Part shown: positions 6,701 to 12,355 of the stretch, in pieces
Position numbering within the stretch: the first letter of the stretch is position 1
Layout: each line of letters starts with the position of its first letter
DNA from: Clostridia bacterium
GTDB lineage: Bacteria > Bacillota > Clostridia > Oscillospirales > CAG-272
Direction: 5' to 3'
Assembly: GCA_017556845.1 (NCBI GenBank)
Contig: JAFYMA010000015.1
Span: 1 to 12,355 of the forward strand
DNA: 12,355 nt
Translations under genes and position numbers: made by a program
The notes under the pieces: model-generated
What the model was told of the DNA's origin: nothing
The model's input: the letters and a program-made list of their open reading frames with translations, nothing else
Databases searched by the model: none

Positions 6701-7158
6701 TAGGAGCGTTGACAGTCATTCTGTGCTGTACGGCGATCGGCTGCCTTTTATGCAAAAGCGTAAAGACAGATCAGCGGCGGTGCGAAGAAATAATATACGT
6801 TATGCGGTATATCAAGGATGAAATATGGGAAAGAAAAACGCCGACGGAGGCTATTTTTTCTTCTTTATCATCCGTTGAGCTTGAAAAATGCGGCTTTTAT
6901 GAAAAGCTGTGTCAAACGGGCGATCTGTATTCTGCCTGCAAGGGAATATTCAATGCATCTGAGCTTGAATTGATAGGCGAATACTCCTCAAGACTCGGAA
7001 AAAGCACGGCGGAAAATCAGAAAAACGAATTGAATTGCGTAATACGGCGGTTTGAAGAGCTTGCATACGCTCAACGGGAAAGGCTTCAAGGAAAAATGCG
7101 TCTGTGTATGGCTCTGCCCGTATTTTTCGGACTTCTGGCAGTAATAATTTTTCTTTAA
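6691..7158 (+). CDS. spoIIIAB: Stage III sporulation protein AB
   Basis: A 155-residue membrane protein (B. subtilis form about 171). It has an N-terminal membrane helix (about 1-20), a long helical cytoplasmic stretch containing RRCEEIIYVMRYIKDEIWERKTPTEAI, and a C-terminal helix at about 136-155. SpoIIIAB resembles a half of the type II secretion inner-membrane protein GspF and is thought to couple the AA ATPase to the channel. The ATG at 6691 overlaps the end of spoIIIAA by 10 bp, and the sequence MQLIGAL lines up with the known N-terminus, so I prefer it to an in-frame TTG at 6709 that follows a GGAG. Its position between AA and AC is the canonical one. Confidence 0.93.
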   Translation: MQLIGALTVILCCTAIGCLLCKSVKTDQRRCEEIIYVMRYIKDEIWERKTPTEAIFSSLSSVELEKCGFYEKLCQTGDLYSACKGIFNASELELIGEYSSRLGKSTAENQKNELNCVIRRFEELAYAQRERLQGKMRLCMALPVFFGLLAVIIFL

Positions 7159-7167
7159 GGAAAGAAT

Positions 7168-7362
7168 ATGGACGTAAATCTTATAATAAAGGTTGCGGGC
7201 GTCGGAATATTGGTCGCCGCCACGCATCAGATACTTTCAAAAAGCGGCAGAGACGAGCAGGCAATGCTCGTAACCGTAACGGGCATCGTCGTGGTGCTTT
7301 TAATGCTCATACAGCAGCTATCCTCGCTCTTTTCGTCAATAAAGAGCATATTCGGTCTATGA
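7168..7362 (+). CDS. spoIIIAC: Stage III sporulation protein AC
   Basis: A 64-residue, two-helix membrane protein (about residues 5-22 and 34-55, with the KSGRDEQ turn between them). The N-terminal part, IIKVAGVGILVAATHQIL, closely matches the conserved SpoIIIAC pattern, and the length is as expected (68 in B. subtilis). It is a membrane component of the SpoIIIA channel, distantly like small type III secretion export-apparatus subunits. AAGGAAAG at 7158-7165 precedes the ATG closely. The stop TGA overlaps the ATG of spoIIIAD (ATGA), a classic sign of coupled translation. Confidence 0.95.
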   Translation: MDVNLIIKVAGVGILVAATHQILSKSGRDEQAMLVTVTGIVVVLLMLIQQLSSLFSSIKSIFGL

Positions 7363-7739
7363 GCGTATGGCAAGTCATACTGATAACCGTTATTTCCGTC
7401 TGCATAGGCTTGCTCATAAAATCGTACAATCCGCCGTTTGCCGCCGTTTTTTCTCTTTGCTGTGCCGTGTTTCTGATGCTTTTATATTCGGAAAGCATAC
7501 AGTCGGTAACAGAATATCTGACATTCCTGTCACACAGCGCCTCATTAGACGGATATATGCCGTACATAATGAAATCAACGGGCGTTTGCATTTTGGGCAG
7601 CATAGGCGTGGAATTCTGCAAGGAATCGGGGCATACGGCGATGGCAACGGCGCTTTCCGGAATATGCAAGCTGTCGATAATTCTTGTGTGTCTGCCTCTG
7701 ATACGGGAAATTACAGACATCGCCCTATCGTATATCTGA
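7359..7739 (+). CDS. spoIIIAD: Stage III sporulation protein AD
   Basis: A 126-residue polytopic membrane protein with four hydrophobic segments (about 2-20, 26-46, 65-85 and 100-125); the B. subtilis protein has 133 residues. It is a membrane subunit of the SpoIIIA complex, sharing its general type with SpoIIIAC. Family-like features are the NPPFA segment after the first helix, the SIGVEFCKESGHTAMATALSGICKLSIILVCLPL region, and the terminal hydrophobic helix. The start at ATG 7359 overlaps the AC stop by 4 bp; the same frame stays open 255 bp further upstream, but that part is only a shadow of spoIIIAB and AC. The 3' end overlaps or abuts the uncertain start of spoIIIAE. Confidence 0.94.
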   Translation: MSVWQVILITVISVCIGLLIKSYNPPFAAVFSLCCAVFLMLLYSESIQSVTEYLTFLSHSASLDGYMPYIMKSTGVCILGSIGVEFCKESGHTAMATALSGICKLSIILVCLPLIREITDIALSYI

Positions 7740-8758
7740 TATTTTTCATATTGTTTTGCCTTGCTTTTTCCGTTTCCGTATGCGGTCTTGATATATCAAT
7801 TCCCGAAAACGCACAGAACGTCCTTGACAAAGCAGAAAGCGAAGGGATCGTACAGCAGATAATAAACGCCTTGCGATCGTCCGTACCGGACGTTTCAAAA
7901 ACGGTTGCCACTATTATATGTATGCTTCTTATCTGCGCTTTGGCAGGTGCGTTCAAAAGCTCTCTTTCAGATGTATCAAGCGATGCGTGCGATATGATAA
8001 CGTCCATTGCGTGCGCAGGGGCGGTGTTCACCGTAATAAAGGACGTTGCCGCCGCATCATCAAGTGCTTTGCTCTCCTCCTGCACGCTTATGACCTCCCT
8101 GCTCGGAGTCATGTGCGCAATATACGGATATACGGGAAATCTTGTATCAGGGGCAGGCAGTGCCGCCGTCGTATCGGCAGTAATTCAGGTAATACAGGGA
8201 ATATGCTCGTACGTTCTTTTGCCTGCCGTTCTGTCGCTTTTCGGAATGACGATAGCAAGCAGTATAAAGGGTGATTCGTTTCTCGGAGCATTCATATCGT
8301 TCGTAAAGCAGAGCGTTTCGTTTATTCTGACGCTGTGTGCGGGAATAGTTACGTTCGTTCTGTCAGTGCAGACCATGACCGGCTCTGTTGCACAGAACGT
8401 AACGAGAAAGGGAATAAAGCTCGCCATATCGTCATTTATACCGATCGTCGGCTCTGCCCTTTCCGAATCGTTTGACTACGTAACGTCGAGCTTCAATACG
8501 GTAAAGACGTCAACGGGCATAGCCGGAATTGTCGGAATTGCCCTTATCGTAATTCCGCCGATAACGTACGCCTTTTTCTCCCGCCTTATCTTTTCGTTTG
8601 CTGCAGCCGTTGCCGAAACGCTTCAGCTTCCGTCGCAAGCCAGACTATTGAAAGGATGTGTTGATATTTTGTCAGTCATTCTTGCTCTTTTATGCTTTTC
8701 CTGCGCAACGCTGCTGATTGCCTGCGCTTTATTCACAAGGGTGAACACAACGCTGTGA
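7688..8758 (+). CDS. spoIIIAE: Stage III sporulation protein AE (start uncertain)
   Basis: A large polytopic membrane protein of about 356 residues from this start (B. subtilis about 399). It has a signal-like hydrophobic segment (IVYLIFFILFCLAFSVSVCG), an extracytoplasmic amphipathic region (SIPENAQNVLDKAESEGIVQQII), and about seven further membrane helices with the conserved GYTGNLVSGAGSAAVVSAVIQV and RKGIKLAISSFIPIVGSALSES regions. It is the biggest membrane component of the SpoIIIA channel, proposed to act like a type III export-gate subunit. No in-frame ATG with a good ribosome binding site exists near the AD stop. Candidates are ATG 7664 (76 bp overlap with AD), GTG 7688, CTG 7736 and TTG 7751. 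I list GTG 7688 because it keeps the basic YRHRP segment before the signal helix, but none has a convincing Shine-Dalgarno. The protein identity is firm; the N-terminus is not. Confidence 0.9.
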   Translation: MSASDTGNYRHRPIVYLIFFILFCLAFSVSVCGLDISIPENAQNVLDKAESEGIVQQIINALRSSVPDVSKTVATIICMLLICALAGAFKSSLSDVSSDACDMITSIACAGAVFTVIKDVAAASSSALLSSCTLMTSLLGVMCAIYGYTGNLVSGAGSAAVVSAVIQVIQGICSYVLLPAVLSLFGMTIASSIKGDSFLGAFISFVKQSVSFILTLCAGIVTFVLSVQTMTGSVAQNVTRKGIKLAISSFIPIVGSALSESFDYVTSSFNTVKTSTGIAGIVGIALIVIPPITYAFFSRLIFSFAAAVAETLQLPSQARLLKGCVDILSVILALLCFSCATLLIACALFTRVNTTL

Positions 8759-9216
8759 GAGAATTTGCCGTATGCCTTACCGCCTTTTCGTTTATAGGCT
8801 GTGTCGTTTTAGTGCTGTCGCCGGACGGAGAGCTGAAAAAATACGTACACCTTACGCTTGCATTGGTCAGCATAGCGCTCGTCGGCTCGTTTTTGTCAAA
8901 CGCCTCAAGCGTGCAGAAAATGACCGTGCCGAGCGTGCAGATACAGGATCAGACTGAAAAAACGGAGCAGATCATCGTATCAACGGCAAAGCAAACGTCT
9001 TCCGACAGAATAAAGGATGCAATATCAGAACGGTTTTCAATACCGCACGAATGTATAAGCGTTCAGGTAGACGTTGAAAAGGACGGCTCTATCATCAGAG
9101 TATCACATATTCACGTAAAAATAACGGGGTACGAAAATATGATATACACAACACGGATAAAATACTGGCTTACCGAATCGTTCGGATATTCCGTAAGCGT
9201 GGAGTACGCGGAATAA
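8755..9216 (+). CDS. spoIIIAF: Stage III sporulation protein AF
   Basis: A 153-residue protein (B. subtilis about 206) with two N-terminal membrane helices, about residues 3-20 (FAVCLTAFSFIGCVVLVL) and 29-46 (VHLTLALVSIALVGSFL), joined by the SPDGELKKY turn typical of the family. A soluble domain follows, ending in a beta-alpha-beta-like part (ISVQVDVEKDGSIIRVSHIHVKI). In other species SpoIIIAF shows similarity to ring-building domains and is a membrane part of the SpoIIIA complex. The start is GTG 8755, whose last two bases overlap the AE stop (GTGA); AAGGGTGA at 8737-8744 is a good ribosome binding site 10 nt upstream. The same frame is open further upstream but only over spoIIIAE. The stop shares one base with the AG start (TAATG). 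Confidence 0.92.
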   Translation: MREFAVCLTAFSFIGCVVLVLSPDGELKKYVHLTLALVSIALVGSFLSNASSVQKMTVPSVQIQDQTEKTEQIIVSTAKQTSSDRIKDAISERFSIPHECISVQVDVEKDGSIIRVSHIHVKITGYENMIYTTRIKYWLTESFGYSVSVEYAE

Positions 9217-9698
9217 TGAATATAAAGACTATCTTTTCAAAAAACAAGGCACTCGGTGCTTTATTGTGCGCAGCGCTGCTCGGTATACTGCTCATGGCAA
9301 TAGCGCCAGGCTCTCCGCAGGAAAAAACAAAAGCCTTCACGGATTGCGAAAAATACTCAAGGCAGGTCGAAAAGAAGATATGTGATTCGCTTAAGGATAT
9401 GTGCGGAGGTAAAATAAGCGTTATCGTCAGCGTCGATATGTGCGAGCAGTACGTTTACGCCGAAAACAGAAACGAAAGTGCGGAAAAAACAGAATCATCG
9501 GACAAAACCACCGCATCCGGACAGTTTGCCGTATTCAACGGCGAACCGCTTATAACTACGGTAATACAGCCGAAAATACGGGGCATTGCCGTAATATGCG
9601 AGGGCGGAAACGATCCGTTGTTGCAAAATAAAATCATAAATCTGTTATCGTGCGCATACAGTATATCAAGCGCAAAAATATGTGTATCAGGCGCATAA
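9216..9698 (+). CDS. spoIIIAG: Stage III sporulation protein AG
   Basis: A 160-residue single-pass membrane protein: short basic N-terminus, helix at about 13-30, then an extracytoplasmic domain. SpoIIIAG forms a large ring between mother-cell and forespore membranes, part of the SpoIIIA-SpoIIQ channel. The ring-building pattern is visible: CGGKISVIVSVDMCEQYVYAE, a low-complexity Ser/Thr/Glu insert (about 86-102), PLITTVIQPKIRGIAVICEGGNDPLLQNKIINLL, and a final SSAKICVSG strand. B. subtilis SpoIIIAG has about 229 residues, so this form is short. The ATG overlaps the AF stop by one base. A gap of 26 bp with its own good ribosome binding site separates it from spoIIIAH. Confidence 0.93.
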   Translation: MNIKTIFSKNKALGALLCAALLGILLMAIAPGSPQEKTKAFTDCEKYSRQVEKKICDSLKDMCGGKISVIVSVDMCEQYVYAENRNESAEKTESSDKTTASGQFAVFNGEPLITTVIQPKIRGIAVICEGGNDPLLQNKIINLLSCAYSISSAKICVSGA

Positions 9699-9724
9699 AT
9701 CACGATAAAGAAAGGTGAATATCT

Positions 9725-10282
9725 ATGAAGATCTTCAAAACGGGCGACCCTAACAAAAGGAAAATAAAAATAAAGGAAATAATCGAAAAGATCGGAAAAA
9801 GAAATCTTGCAATAGCAGGTGCGGTGCTCGTTATCGGCTTTGCGGTATATCTTAATTGGTTCTTGTTCAAGGATATATCCTCAAGCGCACCGCCGGCAGA
9901 GGATGCAGGCTCGCAAAACGTCCAGGCGCAAAACGACAGCTTTTTCACATCGTCGCTCATAAACCGCAACAGAGCAAGAGACGAGGCAATGGAGGTATTG
10001 CAAACCGTGCTTGATTCGGGCGCATCAAACGAAGCATCCCAAGCGGCAATGGCTGATATTGCAAGAATAGCGTCGGAGATAGAAAAGGAAGCAAACATCG
10101 AGGAGCTCGTGAAATCAAAGGGCTTCAAGGATTGCGTTGCAGTCATCTCGGGCGAAAGCATCAACATAATCGTAAAGTGCGACAGTGAGGCTCTTTTGCC
10201 GAATCAAATAGCGCAGATAAAGGAAATTGCGTACACCGGTGCAGACATTCTTCCCGAAAACGTCGTGATAATCGAAAAATGA
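9725..10282 (+). CDS. spoIIIAH: Stage III sporulation protein AH
   Basis: A 185-residue single-pass membrane protein (B. subtilis about 218). After a basic N-terminus (residues 1-27) there is one membrane helix (about 28-49), a Ser/Ala/Gln linker, and an extracytoplasmic domain. The FFTSSLINRNRARDEAMEVLQTVLDSG stretch, the acidic helix EIEKEANIEELVKSKGF, and DCVAVISGESINIIVKCD followed by NQIAQIKEIAY match the SpoIIIAH pattern related to YscJ/FliF ring proteins. It lies on the mother-cell side and binds SpoIIQ from the forespore across the intermembrane space. AAAGGTGA at 9711-9718 is 6 nt before the ATG. It is the last gene of the operon, followed by a terminator. Confidence 0.95.
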   Translation: MKIFKTGDPNKRKIKIKEIIEKIGKRNLAIAGAVLVIGFAVYLNWFLFKDISSSAPPAEDAGSQNVQAQNDSFFTSSLINRNRARDEAMEVLQTVLDSGASNEASQAAMADIARIASEIEKEANIEELVKSKGFKDCVAVISGESINIIVKCDSEALLPNQIAQIKEIAYTGADILPENVVIIEK

Positions 10283-10293
10283 TATTGAGCCTG

Positions 10294-10321
10294 ACCGCAG
10301 ATGCTTCATCTGCGGTTTTTT
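10294..10321 (+). terminator. Rho-independent terminator of the spoIIIA operon
   Basis: ACCGCAGATG at 10294-10303 pairs perfectly with 10307-10316 around a 3-nt loop, followed by six T residues (10316-10321). It starts 11 bp after the spoIIIAH stop, so it closes the operon. Confidence 0.93.
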
Positions 10322-10362
10322 GCATTTCACGTGCCAAAAAACACATCTTACCCTTTAAGATA

Positions 10363-10391
10363 TTGAATAATTTTCCCACTCGTGATATGAT
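10363..10391 (+). promoter_or_regulatory. Sigma-A-like promoter for the ABC exporter operon
   Basis: TTGAAT at 10363-10368 and TATGAT at 10386-10391 are spaced by 17 bp. The expected start near 10398 gives a leader of about 23 nt that includes GAAGGCGG (10407-10413) before the ATG at 10421. It lies just after the spoIIIA terminator, so the exporter genes form a separate unit. Confidence 0.65.
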
Positions 10392-10420
10392 GCAGACAAG
10401 AAAACGAAGGCGGTATATAT

Positions 10421-11338
10421 ATGATAAGAGTAAACGGACTTACTAAAAGCTACGGTACGACGAAGGCGGTAAACGGTATTGATTTTTCATTATCGCAGGG
10501 TGAAATGCTCGGCTTTCTCGGAGTTAACGGGGCGGGCAAATCAACGACGGTAAATATGCTCAGCACGCTTATAAAATCTGACGGCGGCACTTGCCGTATA
10601 TGCGGCTATGAGCTTGGAAAGCAGGATAATGAAATAAGAAAGCACATCGGAATAGTATATCAGCAGAACTGTCTTGACGAAATACTGACGGTTGAGGAAA
10701 ACCTTATATGCAGAGGTAGGCTTCGAACCTCAGACAAGCGTCAGTTAAAGGCAACTCTGGCGCATCTGAGCGATCTTCTTTCATTACAGCCGATACTTAA
10801 AAAGCGGTATAACACGCTGTCGGGCGGACAAAAACGCAGATGCGAGATAGCCGCAGCGCTTATGCATACGCCGAAGCTCCTTTTCCTTGACGAGCCGACG
10901 ACGGGACTTGATCCTGCAACGAGGAAGGACGTCTGGGCGGTGATAGATCAGCTTCGTAAAAATGAAGGGCTTACGGTATTTCTGACGACTCATTATATGG
11001 AGGAGGCAGCCCTTGCCGACCGTATAATCATAATAAACAAGGGCTCAATTATGGCGCAGGGGACACCGTTTGAGCTTAAGGAAAAATACGCAAGAGATAC
11101 CGTAAAGCTATATACGCAGGATCAGGATAAGGTAATACGGACGCTTTCACAAATGAGCATCGAGGCGAAAAAAACGCCGTACGGTGCGTCGTTTTTCGTA
11201 AACGGCACGCAGAACGCAATAGAGCCGATATATAAAATACGTGATATGATAGACGGCTTTGAGGTAATAGCAGGCAATATGGACGACGTTTTTCTTAACG
11301 TCTGCGGAACGTATGATATAAAGGAGGAAGAAAAATGA
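10421..11338 (+). CDS. ABC transporter ATP-binding protein (DrrA/CcmA-type exporter)
   Basis: A 305-residue cytoplasmic ATPase that would drive the permease encoded next to it. Motifs in order: Walker A GVNGAGKST (residues 34-42, Lys40), Q-loop YQQNCLDE near 85-92, signature LSGGQKRR (from 133), Walker B LLFLDEP with Asp157-Glu158, D-loop TTGLDP, and H-loop His191 in TTHYMEEA. After residue 220 there is a C-terminal extension common in the DrrA-type drug, lipid or peptide exporter group. The substrate cannot be told from the sequence. It has its own promoter, and its stop overlaps the permease start by 4 bp (ATGA), with AAGGAGG at 11321-11327 placed for that start. Confidence 0.95.
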   Translation: MIRVNGLTKSYGTTKAVNGIDFSLSQGEMLGFLGVNGAGKSTTVNMLSTLIKSDGGTCRICGYELGKQDNEIRKHIGIVYQQNCLDEILTVEENLICRGRLRTSDKRQLKATLAHLSDLLSLQPILKKRYNTLSGGQKRRCEIAAALMHTPKLLFLDEPTTGLDPATRKDVWAVIDQLRKNEGLTVFLTTHYMEEAALADRIIIINKGSIMAQGTPFELKEKYARDTVKLYTQDQDKVIRTLSQMSIEAKKTPYGASFFVNGTQNAIEPIYKIRDMIDGFEVIAGNMDDVFLNVCGTYDIKEEEK

Positions 11339-12234
11339 CTCAATACACGGAGCTTGTAAAAAGGAATATGCGTCTTTATCTGCGTGACAAGGGCGCGGTG
11401 TTCTTTTCACTTTTATCAATGCTTATAATAATAGCTGTATCTATGCTCTTTTTGGGAGATATAAACGCCGAAACGCTTGCAGATATGCTTTCAGCGTTAC
11501 CGAACAGAGATTACGAAGCCGATAAAGCAAACGCAAAGCTTTTCTTTCTTTTGTGGACGGTCGGCGGCATAATATCAATAAACGCAATAACGGTAACGGT
11601 CGCAGTATATTCCAATATGATAAAGGATAAGACCGACGGCATACTCGGCGCTATATCTACCTGCCCTGTAAAAAGAGGGGCAATATGCGCCTCGTACATA
11701 ACGAGTGCATTTCTGTGTTCTGTAATAATTTGCATATTGACACTTGCAATTTCTGAAATTTACTGTATAATACAAGGTGCAGAGCCTCTGTCCGTAAGAT
11801 CGCATTTTGAACTGCTTTTCTATATCATTCTCAACTCGTTTTCATACAGTGCAATAACGTATTTCATCGCATCTGCGGTAAAAACGCAGGGCTCGTGGAG
11901 CGGTATAGGAACAGTTATAGGCACGCTCGTCGGCTTTTTGGGCGGTATATATATCCCGCTCGGCTCTTTGGCAGATGGACTTGCCTCGTTTTTGAAATGT
12001 CTGCCCGTAATATACGGCGTTACGATGTTCCGTAAAACTATGCTTTCTGACATATCGTCTGAGCTTTTCAACGGCGTGAGCGACGAAATAAGATCAGAGT
12101 GTCTTGATACGCTCGGTGTGGAATTTGAATCATTCTCAATTCCCGTAACATCAGGGCACTGCATTGCAGTGTTGCTTTTGTGGGGGGCGGCATTTCTCAT
12201 TCTTTCGGTCATTTTATCAAATAAAAAACGTTAA
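11335..12234 (+). CDS. ABC-2 type transporter permease
   Basis: A 299-residue membrane protein with about six hydrophobic segments (roughly 20-41, 64-88, 107-135, 147-170, 180-202 and 272-293), the usual ABC-2 exporter layout. An extracytoplasmic loop lies between the first two helices (GDINAETLADMLSALPNRDYEADKA) and another before the last helix. The GGIYIPLGSLADGLASFLKCLPVIYG region is typical of the family. It pairs with the ATPase just upstream, two subunits of each likely forming the exporter. A perfect AAGGAGG lies 7 nt before the ATG. A partial regulator-like gene follows after 15 bp and is probably cotranscribed. Substrate unknown. Confidence 0.93.
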   Translation: MTQYTELVKRNMRLYLRDKGAVFFSLLSMLIIIAVSMLFLGDINAETLADMLSALPNRDYEADKANAKLFFLLWTVGGIISINAITVTVAVYSNMIKDKTDGILGAISTCPVKRGAICASYITSAFLCSVIICILTLAISEIYCIIQGAEPLSVRSHFELLFYIILNSFSYSAITYFIASAVKTQGSWSGIGTVIGTLVGFLGGIYIPLGSLADGLASFLKCLPVIYGVTMFRKTMLSDISSELFNGVSDEIRSECLDTLGVEFESFSIPVTSGHCIAVLLLWGAAFLILSVILSNKKR

Positions 12235-12249
12235 AGGGTTTTAAACACT

Positions 12250-12355
12250 ATGAAAATAACGATAGAGCCGTTGGGTGAAAACGGCAATGAGGAGATCATA
12301 ATACGGACTAACAGCCTTGACAGTCAGCTTATGGATCTGATATATACTATCAAGG
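12250..12355 (+). CDS. Partial gene, probable LytTR-family DNA-binding regulator
   Basis: Only the first 35 codons are present before the right edge. The N-terminus, MKITIEPLGENGNEEIIIRT followed by NSLDSQLMDLIYTIK, resembles the start of small stand-alone LytTR-domain transcription factors, which open with a beta strand, an acidic EEEIIIR-like segment and a helix before the DNA-binding domain. Such genes often sit beside ABC-2 exporter genes in Clostridia. AAAGGG at 12233-12238 precedes the ATG by 11 nt. The LytTR domain itself lies outside the window, so the call rests on recollection of the N-terminal pattern and on context. Confidence 0.55.
   Translation, partial: MKITIEPLGENGNEEIIIRTNSLDSQLMDLIYTIK

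Noticed and set aside
7104..7358. Upstream extension of the spoIIIAD frame
   Set aside because: It only reads spoIIIAB and spoIIIAC out of frame; the ATGA overlap at 7359 and the conserved N-terminus fix the start.
1..12355. CRISPR array, tRNA or rRNA gene, insertion sequence or prophage
   Set aside because: No spaced direct repeats, no terminal inverted repeats flanking a transposase, and no phage or transposase-like protein were seen. Intergenic gaps are all under 200 bp and are accounted for by promoters and terminators.

Overview
The window looks like a chromosomal segment of an endospore-forming member of the Bacillota, most likely class Clostridia. The main reason is a complete spoIIIA sporulation operon (spoIIIAA to spoIIIAH in canonical order). 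Other support comes from AAGGAGG-type ribosome binding sites, sigma-A-type promoters, moderate GC content by eye, frequent ATA isoleucine codons, and anaerobe-type neighbours such as a formate/nitrite transporter homologue. I cannot name a genus from the sequence alone.

Layout, left to right. (1) The 5' end of a PHP-domain phosphoesterase gene on the minus strand (1-411) runs off the left edge. (2) A tight plus-strand cluster (546-1928) encodes a stand-alone CinA C-terminal (PncC-type) amidase, an unrecognised lysine-rich three-helix membrane protein and RlmH; consecutive genes overlap by 8 and 7 bp. It ends at a hairpin terminator (1934-1975) that probably works in both directions. (3) A compact formate/nitrite-transporter family gene lies on the minus strand (1982-2602), with a TTG start. 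(4) A divergent intergenic region carries a good sigma-A-like promoter for each side; the plus-strand one is an exact TTGACA-17-TATAAT match. (5) Two tandem parvulin-type (PpiC) foldase genes follow, a lipoprotein (2797-4260) and a membrane-anchored protein (4273-5745).

(6) The spoIIIA operon spans 5816-10282 and ends at a clear rho-independent terminator (10294-10321). Its products build the SpoIIIA-SpoIIQ complex between mother cell and forespore: an ATPase (AA), a GspF-like protein (AB), small and polytopic membrane proteins (AC, AD, AE), and AF, AG and AH; AG and AH are ring-type extracytoplasmic proteins. Most genes overlap or nearly abut, which suggests translational coupling. (7) A separate transcription unit with its own sigma-A-like promoter encodes an ABC-2 type exporter (ATPase 10421-11338, permease 11335-12234). 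It continues into what looks like a small LytTR-family regulator cut off by the right edge.

The most interesting non-coding feature is the 70-bp junction before spoIIIAA. A long hairpin (5762-5813) looks like the terminator of the foldase operon. Its right arm contains the spoIIIAA Shine-Dalgarno sequence, and a sigma-E-like promoter overlaps its left arm. If that promoter is real, transcripts starting there would lack the left arm and leave the ribosome binding site open, while read-through transcripts would fold it away. No CRISPR array, tRNA, rRNA, insertion sequence or prophage gene was seen, and I found no clearly new multi-gene system. The novelty lies mainly in regulation, the unrecognised membrane protein, the divergent second foldase and the odd spoIIIAE start.
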